Shown here piece by piece: positions 37,239-46,122 of a stretch of DNA of 59,598 nt. Location of the stretch: NCBI GenBank assembly GCA_947449835.1, contig CANFSZ010000010.1, forward strand, positions 1 to 59,598. The letters run 5' to 3'. The translations under genes and the position numbers were made by a program. The first letter of the stretch is position 1; each line of letters begins with the position of its first letter. Source of the DNA: Opitutia bacterium. Its GTDB lineage: Bacteria; Verrucomicrobiota; Verrucomicrobiia; Opitutales; Opitutaceae. Below the pieces are notes generated by a model, which ran no database searches, was not told the origin of the DNA, and saw only the letters and a program-made list of their open reading frames with translations.

Positions 37239-38798
37239 TCAATCCCGCGGTCCCGCATAGCGGGCGAGGAGCGCGGCGATTTCGTCGAGTTCGCGACTCG
37301 CGGAGCGACCGGGTGCCGCTGGGTAGCGATTCAACATCAGGCTAAAGGCCAGCCGCTCGCCGGCCAGCGACGTCACGTAGCCCGAGAGCGCCGTCGTCCA
37401 GCGCAACGTGCCGGTCTTCGCGTGGACTTTGCCTTCGGCGAGCGTGCCTTTCATGCGGCGCCGCAACGTCCCGTCCACCCCCGCGATCGGCAACGATTCC
37501 GCAAACGCCTTCACCTCGCCGTGCTTCGACATAAACTCCAGCAAAGCCAACGTCGCCGTCGCGGTCGTGAGGTTATTGCGCGAGAGGCCTGAGCCTTCGT
37601 CGAAAATCACGTCGCTCACCGGCAACGCGTGACGCGTCAAAAATTCCCGCAAACCCGTCAACGCGAGGTCTTCTGCACGCATCGTTGCCGGTGTCGTCGC
37701 CGTGCGACGCAACTCACCGAGGTGCGCGAAAATCAAATCAGCCTGCAGATTTTGGGACTGTTTCATCATCACGCCGAGATACTCGCGTAGCGGCGGTGAA
37801 ACGACTTCCCCGAGCCGCACATCGCTCGCAGCCTGCGCCGAAACTTCCGGCCACCGCACCCCGCGCGCCGCGCCGCCGACGCTGATGCCCGCCCGCGCGA
37901 GCGCGGCCTTCAACCCCGCCGCAAACCACACCGCGGGCCGCGGCACGGTCGCCTCGGTCAGCTCGGGTTTGTCACCGAGCGGGAGTTCGCCGAAAATCTG
38001 CACCGTCGTATCGCCGGGCACGCGCAACAAGCTGATCGAGCGCGCCCCGCCGGCCGCCGTCGTCGTAGTGCGATTGTCAAAAGTAAGTCCCGCGAGCGGT
38101 TGCAACCACTCGAGCGAACACGGCGCGCCCACCGTCACCCCGGGCGTGACGCGCACATCGACGTAGTTGTCGTTCACCGAAACCGCGGAAATCTCCGCGC
38201 CGTAATAATCGTTAATGTCATCGACCGTCCAACTGGCACCAAACGGCGTGGCGCGAAAATACGTGGCATCCGCCACGACGTCGCCCGCGATGCGACGCAC
38301 GCCCGCATTTTTCAGCACCGCGACGTAGGGATCAAACGCCGCCAAAAAATCCTGCTGCAAACGCCGCGGATCGCAGCTAGGATCGCCACGCCCGCTCACG
38401 ATAACGTTGCCCTGAACCGCGCCCGCCGCATCGACCGGCGCCGAAGCGAAGACCGGCGTACGCACGCGGTAATCGCCGCCGAGCGTGTCGAGCGCGAGAG
38501 CCGCGACGTAGAGTTTGGCGTTCGAACCGGGGCTCAAGCGCCGATCCGGCGCATGCGCGTACAGCGTGCGACCCGTGTCGAGGGAGACGATTTTTACGCC
38601 CCACGCTGCGGCCGCAAAACGCGGATCGCTCACGTGCGCTTCGAGTCGCGACTGCAATTCAGCAAGTGAAGCCACCGGCGGCAACGGCGCGACGACCGGC
38701 GCGCTCGTCGCCGCCGTAGCCGGCGCCGCGCAGAGCGGAAAAATCAGCCCCAAGACGATCCCGGCTAAAATCAAAATCGACGCGCGCGACGTTTTCAT
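37239..38798 (-). CDS. dacB: D-alanyl-D-alanine carboxypeptidase/endopeptidase PBP4
   Basis: 519-residue class C penicillin-binding protein (peptidase S13). Signal peptide at residues 1-29. Catalytic motifs are SxxK (S92-N-A-K95 in SPGSNAKLY), SxN (S-Q-N in MMKQSQNLQAD) and KTG (HAKTGTLRWT). A large insert between the first two motifs carries the extra domains typical of PBP4. The enzyme cleaves D-Ala from pentapeptides and DD-crosslinks in murein, in the periplasm. The frame extends upstream to 38948, but ATG 38798 begins the signal peptide. It is followed by a NagX-like acetyltransferase, hinting at murein turnover. Confidence 0.93.
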   Translation of the reverse strand: MKTSRASILILAGIVLGLIFPLCAAPATAATSAPVVAPLPPVASLAELQSRLEAHVSDPRFAAAAWGVKIVSLDTGRTLYAHAPDRRLSPGSNAKLYVAALALDTLGGDYRVRTPVFASAPVDAAGAVQGNVIVSGRGDPSCDPRRLQQDFLAAFDPYVAVLKNAGVRRIAGDVVADATYFRATPFGASWTVDDINDYYGAEISAVSVNDNYVDVRVTPGVTVGAPCSLEWLQPLAGLTFDNRTTTTAAGGARSISLLRVPGDTTVQIFGELPLGDKPELTEATVPRPAVWFAAGLKAALARAGISVGGAARGVRWPEVSAQAASDVRLGEVVSPPLREYLGVMMKQSQNLQADLIFAHLGELRRTATTPATMRAEDLALTGLREFLTRHALPVSDVIFDEGSGLSRNNLTTATATLALLEFMSKHGEVKAFAESLPIAGVDGTLRRRMKGTLAEGKVHAKTGTLRWTTALSGYVTSLAGERLAFSLMLNRYPAAPGRSASRELDEIAALLARYAGPRD

Positions 38799-38942
38799 CG
38801 CGGAGACGTTGGCGCACCGTGCGCGCGGGCACAACTGCGGAACCACGCGCCCAGCGGCAGCTCCAGCGTGACGAACCGCAAGCGCGCGCACGCGAAGCTT
38901 GTTTTCCCGCGCAGACCGCGCCTCTGTGGTGGCGGAAAACCC

Positions 38943-39854
38943 ATGCACTTCCTCGCCATCGCCGCCGCCCTGCCGCCCAAGGCCGTCACCCGTTTCGACG
39001 GCGTGCCGTTCCCGTTGCTCGCCTCGGGCAAGGTCCGCGAAATCTTCGACCTAGGCGACGCGCTCCTGCTCGTCGCGAGCGACCGCCTCTCGGCCTTTGA
39101 TGTGATTTTGCCGGACGGCATTCCGGGCAAGGGCATCGTGCTGACCCAGATGAGCAACTGGTGGTTCGCCCAGACGGAAAAACTCATCCGCAACCACCTG
39201 TTGCCCGATCAAGCCGGCGAGTTTGCCCGGCGCGGCTTGCACGACCGCGATCTCCAATTGCGCAGCATGATCGTGCGCAAACTCACGCCGCTCACCATCG
39301 AGTGCGTCACGCGCGGCTACCTCATCGGCAGCGGCTGGAGCAGCTACCAAAAAACCGGCGAAGTCTGCGGCATCCGTCTCCCCGCCGGCTTGCGCCAAGC
39401 CGAACGCTTACCCACACCGATTTTCACGCCCACGACCAAAGCCCCGAAAGGCGAACACGACGCGCCGATCAACGACGCCCAAGCCGCCGCCCGCATCGGC
39501 GCCGCGCTGTACGAAAAAGTCAAAGCCACGAGCCTCGCGCTTTACCAATTCGGTCACGACCGCGCCCGCGCCGCCGGCATGATTTTGGCCGACACGAAAT
39601 TTGAATTCGGCACCGACGCCGCAGGCAATCTCGTGCTCATCGACGAGGTGCTCACGCCGGATTCCTCGCGTTATTGGCCCGCCGAAAGTTACGCGCCCGG
39701 CGGCTCCCCTCCGAGTTACGACAAGCAATTTGTCCGCGACCACTTGCTCGCGCTTAATTGGAACCAGCAACCGCCCGCGCCGCATTTGCCGGCCGACGTC
39801 ATTAAGCGCACGCAGGAAAAATACCTCGCGGCGTTGAAAAATCTGCTGGGCTGA
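38943..39854 (+). CDS. purC: Phosphoribosylaminoimidazole-succinocarboxamide synthase
   Basis: 303-residue SAICAR synthetase of the long, stand-alone form that joins aspartate to CAIR in purine synthesis. Conserved elements include SGKVREIFDLGDALLLVASDR with the ATP-binding lysine, SAFDVILPDGIPGKG, IECVTRGYLIGSGWSSY, LADTKFEFG and VLTPDSSRYWP. ATG 38943 is selected; the open frame from 38868 adds unrelated basic sequence. It is divergent from dacB and convergent with cinA, with no obvious purine gene cluster. Confidence 0.97.
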   Translation: MHFLAIAAALPPKAVTRFDGVPFPLLASGKVREIFDLGDALLLVASDRLSAFDVILPDGIPGKGIVLTQMSNWWFAQTEKLIRNHLLPDQAGEFARRGLHDRDLQLRSMIVRKLTPLTIECVTRGYLIGSGWSSYQKTGEVCGIRLPAGLRQAERLPTPIFTPTTKAPKGEHDAPINDAQAAARIGAALYEKVKATSLALYQFGHDRARAAGMILADTKFEFGTDAAGNLVLIDEVLTPDSSRYWPAESYAPGGSPPSYDKQFVRDHLLALNWNQQPPAPHLPADVIKRTQEKYLAALKNLLG

Positions 39855-39890
39855 AACCGTTCGGTCGGCGGGAATTTCTGCGGAAGCCGT

Positions 39891-41222
39891 TTATTGCATC
39901 GCTTCGCCACGCGGCGAGATCGCGCTGGCGCCGCTCGCCGCTCGCACCAATTCGCGGCGCAACCAATCGAGCGCCGCATTCACCGCGCGGACTTTGACTG
40001 TCGTGCGCGGGCCGGGATAACTGAGTTTTTTCGACCACACGCCATGCGGTGCGTGTAACGCGAGGAAGAAAGTTCCGACCGGGTTTTCCTGCGTGCCGCC
40101 GCAGGGACCGGCGAAACCCGTGATCGCGACCGCGTAGTCCGCCCCGAGTTTCTCCGCTGCGCCCGTCGCCATCGCGACCGCGTTCTCCGCGCTTACCGCG
40201 CCATGCTGCGCGAGCAGACACTCGGGCACGTCGAGGAGCTGCATTTTGGATTCGTTGGAGTAGCACACCGTGCCACCCGCGAAAAATTTCGAGGCGCCGG
40301 AAATATCCGTAAACGAATTCGCCAGTAAGCCGCCGCTCGCCGTTTCGGCACACGCGAGGGTCTTTTCCTGCGCGCGCAACATATCCGCGCACACCTTCGC
40401 CAGCGAATCGTGACCGTAGCAGACAAAATCCTCGCCGAGCAGTTTCGCGCACTGCGCGGCGATGACCTGCAATTGCAGGTCGTCCAACTGACCGCCGGGC
40501 GAACTCACCCGGCAATCCACGTGGCCCGAATGCGCGCAAAACGCGATGCTCAGCGCCGCGCCGAAGCGATCAAAAATCGGCTGCAACCGCGTCTCCAGCG
40601 CGCTCTCGCCCACGCCCGAAGTGCGCAGTTGCACGTAAGCTTCCTTCTCCGTGAGCAAGCCGCGCGCCGCGAGCCGCGGCACGATCTGCTCAATAAACAT
40701 CGGCTGCAATTCGTTCGGCGGGCCGGGCAACATCACGAGGATTTTCCCATCCTGCTCGACCCAAAGACCAGGAGCGGTGCCGTTGGCGTTCACGAGTACT
40801 TCGCCGCGCTCAAACACGAGCGCTTGCTTGAGATTATTAGGCGTCATCGTGCGCCCGAGTCGCGCGAAACGCGCAACGATGCTCGCCTCGACGCTCGCAT
40901 CGTGGACCAGTTTTTGGCCAAGGACTTCGGCGAGACATTCGCGCGTACGGTCGTCACACGTCGGCCCGAGTCCGCCCGTCGTGATCACCACATCGGCCCG
41001 CGCCCAGCTTTCGCGAAATTGCGCGACAATCACGTCGGCGTCGTCGGTGATCGTGATGTTGCGCCGTAAGGTCACGCCGCGCCGACCCAGTTGCGCGCCA
41101 ATGAACGTGAGGTGGCCGTTGGCAGTCAGCCCGAGCAGCAATTCATCACCGAGCGTGAGCAGTTCGTAATAAAGTTGAGCGACCGGTTTGCGGGTCGCGG
41201 GGGTGTTGCTGGAAGAAACCAT
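39891..41222 (-). CDS. cinA: CinA family protein (competence/damage-inducible protein A)
   Basis: 443-residue two-domain CinA. The N-terminal half (about 15-190) is a MoaB/MogA-like domain with VITTGGLGPTCDDRTRECLAE, known in relatives as an ADP-ribose pyrophosphatase/COG1058 module. The C-terminal half (about 280-430) is the NMN amidohydrolase-like domain with AETASGGLLANSFTDISGAS, SNESKMQLLDVPE, and GADYAVAITGFAGPCGG. Family roles include pyridine nucleotide salvage (PncC activity). The usual ESCTGG motif reads ETASGG, a small but real difference. Convergent with purC; divergent from uvrC across 36 bp. Confidence 0.93.
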   Translation of the reverse strand: MVSSSNTPATRKPVAQLYYELLTLGDELLLGLTANGHLTFIGAQLGRRGVTLRRNITITDDADVIVAQFRESWARADVVITTGGLGPTCDDRTRECLAEVLGQKLVHDASVEASIVARFARLGRTMTPNNLKQALVFERGEVLVNANGTAPGLWVEQDGKILVMLPGPPNELQPMFIEQIVPRLAARGLLTEKEAYVQLRTSGVGESALETRLQPIFDRFGAALSIAFCAHSGHVDCRVSSPGGQLDDLQLQVIAAQCAKLLGEDFVCYGHDSLAKVCADMLRAQEKTLACAETASGGLLANSFTDISGASKFFAGGTVCYSNESKMQLLDVPECLLAQHGAVSAENAVAMATGAAEKLGADYAVAITGFAGPCGGTQENPVGTFFLALHAPHGVWSKKLSYPGPRTTVKVRAVNAALDWLRRELVRAASGASAISPRGEAMQ

Positions 41223-41258
41223 ACTTGCGAGAAACGATCTTAGGCGGATTCTGCCAAA

Positions 41259-42755
41259 ATGCCAACTGGCGAAACCGTAAATCTAAAGGAGAAGGTCCGC
41301 CGCCTCTCCGACCAACCCGGCGTGTACCTCATGAAGGACCGTCTCGGGCGCATTATTTACGTGGGTAAAGCCAAGAATCTCAAAAAACGCGTCTCCACGT
41401 ATTTCACGCCGTCGCGCGCCATGACGTGGCACCCGAAAATCCGCGCCCTCATCGAAATGATCGCCGACTTCGACGTGCACGAGGTGAAATCCGAACCCGA
41501 GGCGCTGCTGCTTGAAGGTAAGCTGATCAAGCAGTGGAAACCGAAGTACAACACCGACTTCACCGACGACAAACGCTTCCTCCTCGTCCGCGTCGATGTC
41601 ACCGAGGAACTCCCGCGCGTCCGCCTCACGCGTTTCAAAAAAGAAGACCGCTCGCGCTATTTCGGCCCGTTCGCGCACAGCGGGCTCCTCCGCAAAACCC
41701 TCGCCCAGATGCGCCGTCAATTCGGCGTGCTGCTCGGCGACGCCACGCCGAAAAAACTCCCCGACGGCACTTGGCAACTTTACGACGACGTCCGCCAAGA
41801 ACTTTACGGTTTCGAAAACACCGTGACTCCCGCCGCTTATCGTCAACGCGTGGACGACGCGTGCGCGTTTCTCGAAGGCAAATCCCGCGAATGGCTCGAA
41901 TCACTGCGCACCGAAATGCTCGCGGCCGCCGAGAAACAACAATTCGAAAAAGCCGCCGAGCTGCGCGACATCGTTTTCGCGCTCGAAAAAACCTTGGCCA
42001 AGACCCGCAACTTCGAGCGCACCGATCCCACGCTCGCGTTGCCCGATGCCAGCGCCGAAGCCGTACGCCTCCTCGGCGAAGCGCTCGCGCTCGACCCGCC
42101 GCCGCGCTCGATGGAATGCTTCGATATTTCCCACATCTCCGGCACCTTCGTCGTCGCTTCGATGGTGCGCTTCGTCGACGGACGGCCCGACAAAGACAAC
42201 TACCGCCGCTTCCAAATCAAAAGCTTCATGGGCAACGATGATTTCCGCGCCATGGAAGAAGTCGTCGGCCGCCGCTACCGCCGCCTGCGCGATGAACAAA
42301 AACCGTTGCCCGATCTCGTCGTGATCGACGGTGGCCGTGGCCAGATCGGCGCCGCGCTCAAAGCCTTTGTCGCCCTTGATCTCACGCCGCCGCCGCTCAT
42401 CGGCCTCGCGAAGAAACACGAGACGATCATTTTCCCCGACGAGCGCCCGCCGCTCAACCTCTCGCTCAATTCCCCCGAGCTAAATCTCCTCCAGCGCCTG
42501 CGCGACGAGGCCCACCGCTTTGCCAACACCTACAACGCCGATCTGCGCTCGCGCAAAATCCGCGAGAGCGTACTCGATGATTTTCCCGGCCTCGGCGCCG
42601 TCCGCCGCACGACGTTGCTCGAACACTTCGGCGACATCGAAAACCTCTGCGCCGCCGACATCGCCGCGATCGCCGACGTCCCTGGTTTCGGCGGCAAACT
42701 CGCCGCCGAGCTCCACGCCTTTCTCCACGGAGCACCGTCGGCGGGAGCGAAATAA
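41259..42755 (+). CDS. uvrC: Excinuclease ABC subunit C, short form without Fe-S cysteines
   Basis: 498-residue nucleotide-excision-repair nuclease, about 110 residues shorter than E. coli UvrC. It has the GIY-YIG domain (PGVYLMKDRLGRIIYVGKAK, about 20-100), a UVR motif that binds UvrB (EKQQFEKAAELRD), the RNase H-like nuclease (MECFDISHISG, VVIDGGRGQIG, RDEAHRFA) and two C-terminal helix-hairpin-helices (FPGLGAVRRTTLLEHF; VPGFGGKLAAEL). The four cysteines that normally bind a [4Fe-4S] cluster between the GIY-YIG and UVR regions are missing; the protein has only three cysteines, none clustered. The region between UVR and nuclease is also much shortened. Both nuclease centres look intact, so it is probably functional. 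Confidence 0.95.
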   Translation: MPTGETVNLKEKVRRLSDQPGVYLMKDRLGRIIYVGKAKNLKKRVSTYFTPSRAMTWHPKIRALIEMIADFDVHEVKSEPEALLLEGKLIKQWKPKYNTDFTDDKRFLLVRVDVTEELPRVRLTRFKKEDRSRYFGPFAHSGLLRKTLAQMRRQFGVLLGDATPKKLPDGTWQLYDDVRQELYGFENTVTPAAYRQRVDDACAFLEGKSREWLESLRTEMLAAAEKQQFEKAAELRDIVFALEKTLAKTRNFERTDPTLALPDASAEAVRLLGEALALDPPPRSMECFDISHISGTFVVASMVRFVDGRPDKDNYRRFQIKSFMGNDDFRAMEEVVGRRYRRLRDEQKPLPDLVVIDGGRGQIGAALKAFVALDLTPPPLIGLAKKHETIIFPDERPPLNLSLNSPELNLLQRLRDEAHRFANTYNADLRSRKIRESVLDDFPGLGAVRRTTLLEHFGDIENLCAADIAAIADVPGFGGKLAAELHAFLHGAPSAGAK

Positions 42756-42788
42756 TTTTCCGCCAACAGCGCCAGCGGCGGCGCGCGC

Positions 42789-44090
42789 TCAACGCCTCAG
42801 ATGACGATCCGCGAAATCGAGGTACTGCGCCCAATCGTATGCGGTCATGTCGTGTTTGCCTGTGCGGTTGTGGTAACGGATCGTGTCGCCCACGGGCGTG
42901 TCGAGCGGCGGCATGGCGGTCACGCCGAGCCCTTTTTTGCCGAACAACGAATAAACCGGCTCCGCGGCTTGCGCGCTGAGAAATTCCCCGCGCGGGTCGC
43001 TCCATTGATCGCCTTCTGCGCTCGCCACGTAGAGCGGCCGCGGCGCGATGAGCGCGAGCAGCTCGTGTTGATCCACGAGCAGCGCGGCTTCGTTGTCGTC
43101 GTAACGCCGGAAATTTTTCGCAAACCAGTGCGGAAACTTGCTGTTAATGATCCCGACGGTTTCGCCGTAGATGCGTTTGCTCAACGCCGCGCCGCCGCAG
43201 CCGCTCTCGTTGGAAATGAGCATCGCGAAACGCTCGTCTTGCGCCGCCGCCCAGTCCGCGGCTTTGCCAAGGCGTGAAAATCCGTGGACCGCGACGCGCT
43301 GAGCATCGAGCTCCGGGTCGGTCTCGAGGTAATCGAGCGCGCGGCTGAGGCCCCAAGCCCACACGCCCATCGCGCCCCAGGCATCGCCTGCGCGTAGCTC
43401 GGCGCCACCGGTGCCCAACATTTCCGACACGCTACCCGGCGCCGCGAGACCGTCGGCGCGGTCGGGCGCGAGGTCGTTACACCACGCCGTGGCGGTAGCG
43501 TAACCGCGCGCGATCACGGCCTCGACCTGCCATTTGTCGGCGTGCGCCCCGCGTTGTGGCGGTTTCTTCTGCGGTTGCGGATCGGCCGGACGATAACGAG
43601 CCGCATCGTAAACGACGTGCGGCTGCGCGAGCGTGATCGCGTGATCAGCATGAACGGTATGATTGCCGAAAAAATTGAGCCCAAGAAAAACCGGGGGCGG
43701 AGATTTTAGGCCGTTGGGTTGATAAATGAGCAGGTGCATCCGCGGGCCGTCGGTTTTTCCGGTGAACCATAGCGTGACTTCCTTGCGCGTGGCCTTGCCG
43801 TCGAGGGCGAGGCGATCGACCGATGTGACCTCAGCACGCAGCGCGGCGGGCCGGCCCGAGGGCGTGCGGCCGTAAACTTCGCGGGCAAACAATTCGAGCA
43901 ACTCGGGTCGACGCTGCGCCCGCCACGCCGCCGCATCACGCACCGGCGAGCCGGCGGTGGTTACGAGCGGATCGGGCAACGTGTAAGGCGGGACTTTGCT
44001 TTCATCAGTGATGGCGGGAGCCGGCGCAGCCGAAGCAGCAACCGAGGCCAACCATCCCGCCAACAGGGGTAAATACAGGCGTGGGGTCAT
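42789..44090 (-). CDS. CE15 glucuronoyl esterase-like alpha/beta hydrolase
   Basis: 433-residue exported hydrolase (signal peptide about 1-21). The serine motif is [13 protein letters not shown] (S272), a variant of the CE15 GCSRxGK pattern; a likely second acid is E295 in ISNESGCGG and the likely catalytic histidine is H413 in [11 protein letters not shown]. Family relatives from Opitutus terrae cleave ester bonds between glucuronic acid of xylan and lignin alcohols. The order of elements ([11 protein letters not shown], the long insert, [24 protein letters not shown]) fits CE15 well. It faces the uvrC gene and is not in a visible CAZyme cluster. Confidence 0.85.
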   Translation of the reverse strand: MTPRLYLPLLAGWLASVAASAAPAPAITDESKVPPYTLPDPLVTTAGSPVRDAAAWRAQRRPELLELFAREVYGRTPSGRPAALRAEVTSVDRLALDGKATRKEVTLWFTGKTDGPRMHLLIYQPNGLKSPPPVFLGLNFFGNHTVHADHAITLAQPHVVYDAARYRPADPQPQKKPPQRGAHADKWQVEAVIARGYATATAWCNDLAPDRADGLAAPGSVSEMLGTGGAELRAGDAWGAMGVWAWGLSRALDYLETDPELDAQRVAVHGFSRLGKAADWAAAQDERFAMLISNESGCGGAALSKRIYGETVGIINSKFPHWFAKNFRRYDDNEAALLVDQHELLALIAPRPLYVASAEGDQWSDPRGEFLSAQAAEPVYSLFGKKGLGVTAMPPLDTPVGDTIRYHNRTGKHDMTAYDWAQYLDFADRHLRR

Positions 44091-44224
44091 AGCGCTTTAT
44101 GTCCGCTGATTCGCGGAGCGGCGCAAGCCGCTTTACCGTTGCACCGCCTTCTTTAAAAAAGATCAGAGGCTTTTCCCGCCTGCCACCACTTGACGGAGCC
44201 AGGGGCCGTAATAAAGTAATACCC

Positions 44225-44473
44225 ATGCCTACCCTCACCTTCAAGGTATCCGAAGCCGAGGCGCGCACCATCCGCGCCCGCGCCCGCGCGGCTAAGGCCA
44301 ACGTCTCAACGTATCTGCGCACCAGCGCACTCGGGGCACCGGCGACCGAAAAAACCCGCAAGTTAGCCCTACGTAAACACCCCGTTTCCGGCCTGCCTTA
44401 CGATGCCTCCGGGGCAAAATTACCCGTCGTCACGAACGAAACCGTGCGCGCCTTGTTGGCCGACTTCCCGTGA
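44225..44473 (+). CDS. Ribbon-helix-helix-type antitoxin (VapB-like)
   Basis: 82-residue basic protein. The N-terminus (MPTLTFKVSEAEARTIRARARAAKANVSTYLR) has the beta-strand plus two-helix pattern of small RHH antitoxins that bind DNA as dimers. The C-terminal third (SGLPYDASGAKLPVVTNETV) is the sort of flexible tail that wraps a toxin. Its stop overlaps the start of the PIN toxin gene (GTGA), the usual antitoxin-first arrangement. ATG 44225 is chosen; the frame extends upstream to 44099 through sequence overlapping the neighbouring promoter area. Called mainly from context and fold pattern. Confidence 0.78.
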   Translation: MPTLTFKVSEAEARTIRARARAAKANVSTYLRTSALGAPATEKTRKLALRKHPVSGLPYDASGAKLPVVTNETVRALLADFP

Positions 44474-44847
44474 AGTATCTTTTAGACGTCAATGCCCTCA
44501 TCGCTTGGGCCCACGTCAATGCGGCTTCGCATACAGCGTTTCATCGCTGGGCCAAAGCTCGTGGTTTCAAAACTCTCGCCACTTGCGCCCAAGTCGAACT
44601 CGGCTTCATCCGCGTTTCGATGCAGGGCTTCGGCTACACCCGTGTGATGGCAGAAACCGCGCTCGCCGAAATGAAGCGACACACCGGCGGCTTCATTTCC
44701 GTCGCGCCCTCGCCTCAGCTGCCTGCTTGGGCTAAGTCTGCTGCCCACACTTCCGACGCCTACCTCGCCCAAGTTGCCGCGACCGCTGGCCTCACGTTGG
44801 CCTCCTTCGATCTCGGCATCCCCGCTCCCGTAGAACGCATCGCATGA
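44470..44847 (+). CDS. vapC: PIN-domain toxin (VapC-like ribonuclease)
   Basis: 125-residue PIN-domain nuclease starting at GTG 44470, overlapping the antitoxin stop. The four acidic metal ligands of the fold are present: D6 (YLLDVNALIAWA), E43 (CAQVELGFIR), D96 (HTSDAYLAQ) and D114 (ASFDLGI). VapC toxins are Mg-dependent RNases that cut tRNA or rRNA and are held in check by the partner antitoxin. This sequence belongs to the subgroup with AHTSDAYLA near the C-terminus. The pair stands alone between the CE15 gene and the DSD1-type gene. Confidence 0.88.
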   Translation: MKYLLDVNALIAWAHVNAASHTAFHRWAKARGFKTLATCAQVELGFIRVSMQGFGYTRVMAETALAEMKRHTGGFISVAPSPQLPAWAKSAAHTSDAYLAQVAATAGLTLASFDLGIPAPVERIA

Positions 44848-44940
44848 CCGGCCAGACCCCGACCCAAGCGCGAGCGGCGAGTCGGGCGCAAAAAGTCTTT
44901 CCCCATTGCGCCGTTCCTGGCGCGCCTCCTCAGTGGCGCC

Positions 44941-46083
44941 GTGTCGCTTTCCCTTTCCACGCTTTCTACGCCCGCCTTGTTGCTCGAACGTCGCGTTCTC
45001 GGATCTAATCTTGATCGACTCGCGGCGCGCGCGACGGCGCTCGGGGTCTTACTGCGGCCGCACTTAAAAACCGCCAAATGCGGTGAAATCGCCGCGCTCG
45101 CCAAAGATCGCGGGCCACTCGCCGGGTTGACCGTATCGACGCTCCACGAGGCCGAATATTTTTACGCGCGCGGGCATCGCGATCTGTTTTACGCCGTCAC
45201 CATCGAACCAGGAAAATATGCGCGCGCGGCGGCGTTGGTGCGCGCGGGCGCGCGGTTGACGTTGGCGTGTGACCATCTCGCCATGGGCGCAGCTCTCGCG
45301 GCGGCGGGCGCGGAACTTGGGGTCCGTTTTCCGGTGTTGATCGAGATTGATTGTGGCGATCATCGCAGCGGGCTCTCTCCCGACGACCCGGACGTGCTCG
45401 CGCTCGCCCAAATACTTCAAGCTGGTCCCGGCACCGAGCTGCGTGGCGTGTGCACGCACGGCGGCCAATCTTATGCGGGGCGCAGTGTCGCCGACCATGT
45501 GGCGACGGCCGAAGTCGAGCGCGCGGCGGCCGTGGGCGTGGCCGAGCGGCTGCGTGCCGCCGGGCTCCCGTGTCCGGTCGTGAGTGTGGGTTCCACGCCG
45601 ACGGCGATGTATGCGGCGCACTTGCGGGGCGTCACCGAGCTGCGCTGCGGCGTCTACATGTTTGGCGATCTGTTTCAGGCTGCCATCGGTTCGTGCACCG
45701 AGGCGGATATCGCAATCAGTGTGCTCGCCGCCGTCATCGGCCACCGCCGCGAGCGCAACCAACTCCTGATCGACGCCGGCGCGCTCGCGCTTTCCAAAGA
45801 CCTCAACACCTCCCAGTTGCAGCCCGCGCAACGCACGGGCTACGGCGCCGTCGCCACGCTCGACGGCGTGCGTCTGCCGGGGCTCACGGTCGCAGGCGTT
45901 AGCCAAGAACACGGCCAAATCGCCAGCGTGGCTCCGATTGATTTCGCGCGTTTCCCGATCGGCACACGGCTGCGGATTTTGCCCAACCATTCTTGCCTCA
46001 CCGCCGCCGCTTACGACCGCTATCATGTGCTCGACGGCGGGCCGGATGTCGTCGCAACGTGGACACGTACGAACGGCTGGTAA
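44941..46083 (+). CDS. DSD1 family PLP-dependent enzyme (D-threonine aldolase-like)
   Basis: 380-residue fold-type III PLP enzyme starting at GTG 44941. The PLP lysine is K43 in LRPHLKTAKCGE. The C-terminal beta-domain has the histidine/cysteine metal motif of DSD1 and D-threonine aldolases (VSQEHGQI and ILPNHSCLTAAAYDRYHVLDGG). The family splits D-3-hydroxy-amino acids or dehydrates D-serine-type substrates with a divalent metal. Activity on D-threonine, D-serine or 3-hydroxyaspartate cannot be decided. The sialate O-acetylesterase follows 39 bp later in the same direction. Confidence 0.87.
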   Translation: MSLSLSTLSTPALLLERRVLGSNLDRLAARATALGVLLRPHLKTAKCGEIAALAKDRGPLAGLTVSTLHEAEYFYARGHRDLFYAVTIEPGKYARAAALVRAGARLTLACDHLAMGAALAAAGAELGVRFPVLIEIDCGDHRSGLSPDDPDVLALAQILQAGPGTELRGVCTHGGQSYAGRSVADHVATAEVERAAAVGVAERLRAAGLPCPVVSVGSTPTAMYAAHLRGVTELRCGVYMFGDLFQAAIGSCTEADIAISVLAAVIGHRRERNQLLIDAGALALSKDLNTSQLQPAQRTGYGAVATLDGVRLPGLTVAGVSQEHGQIASVAPIDFARFPIGTRLRILPNHSCLTAAAYDRYHVLDGGPDVVATWTRTNGW

Positions 46084-46122
46084 GGCCGCGCTTTTTTCGT
46101 TTCCGTAACCCCACGTTTTCCT

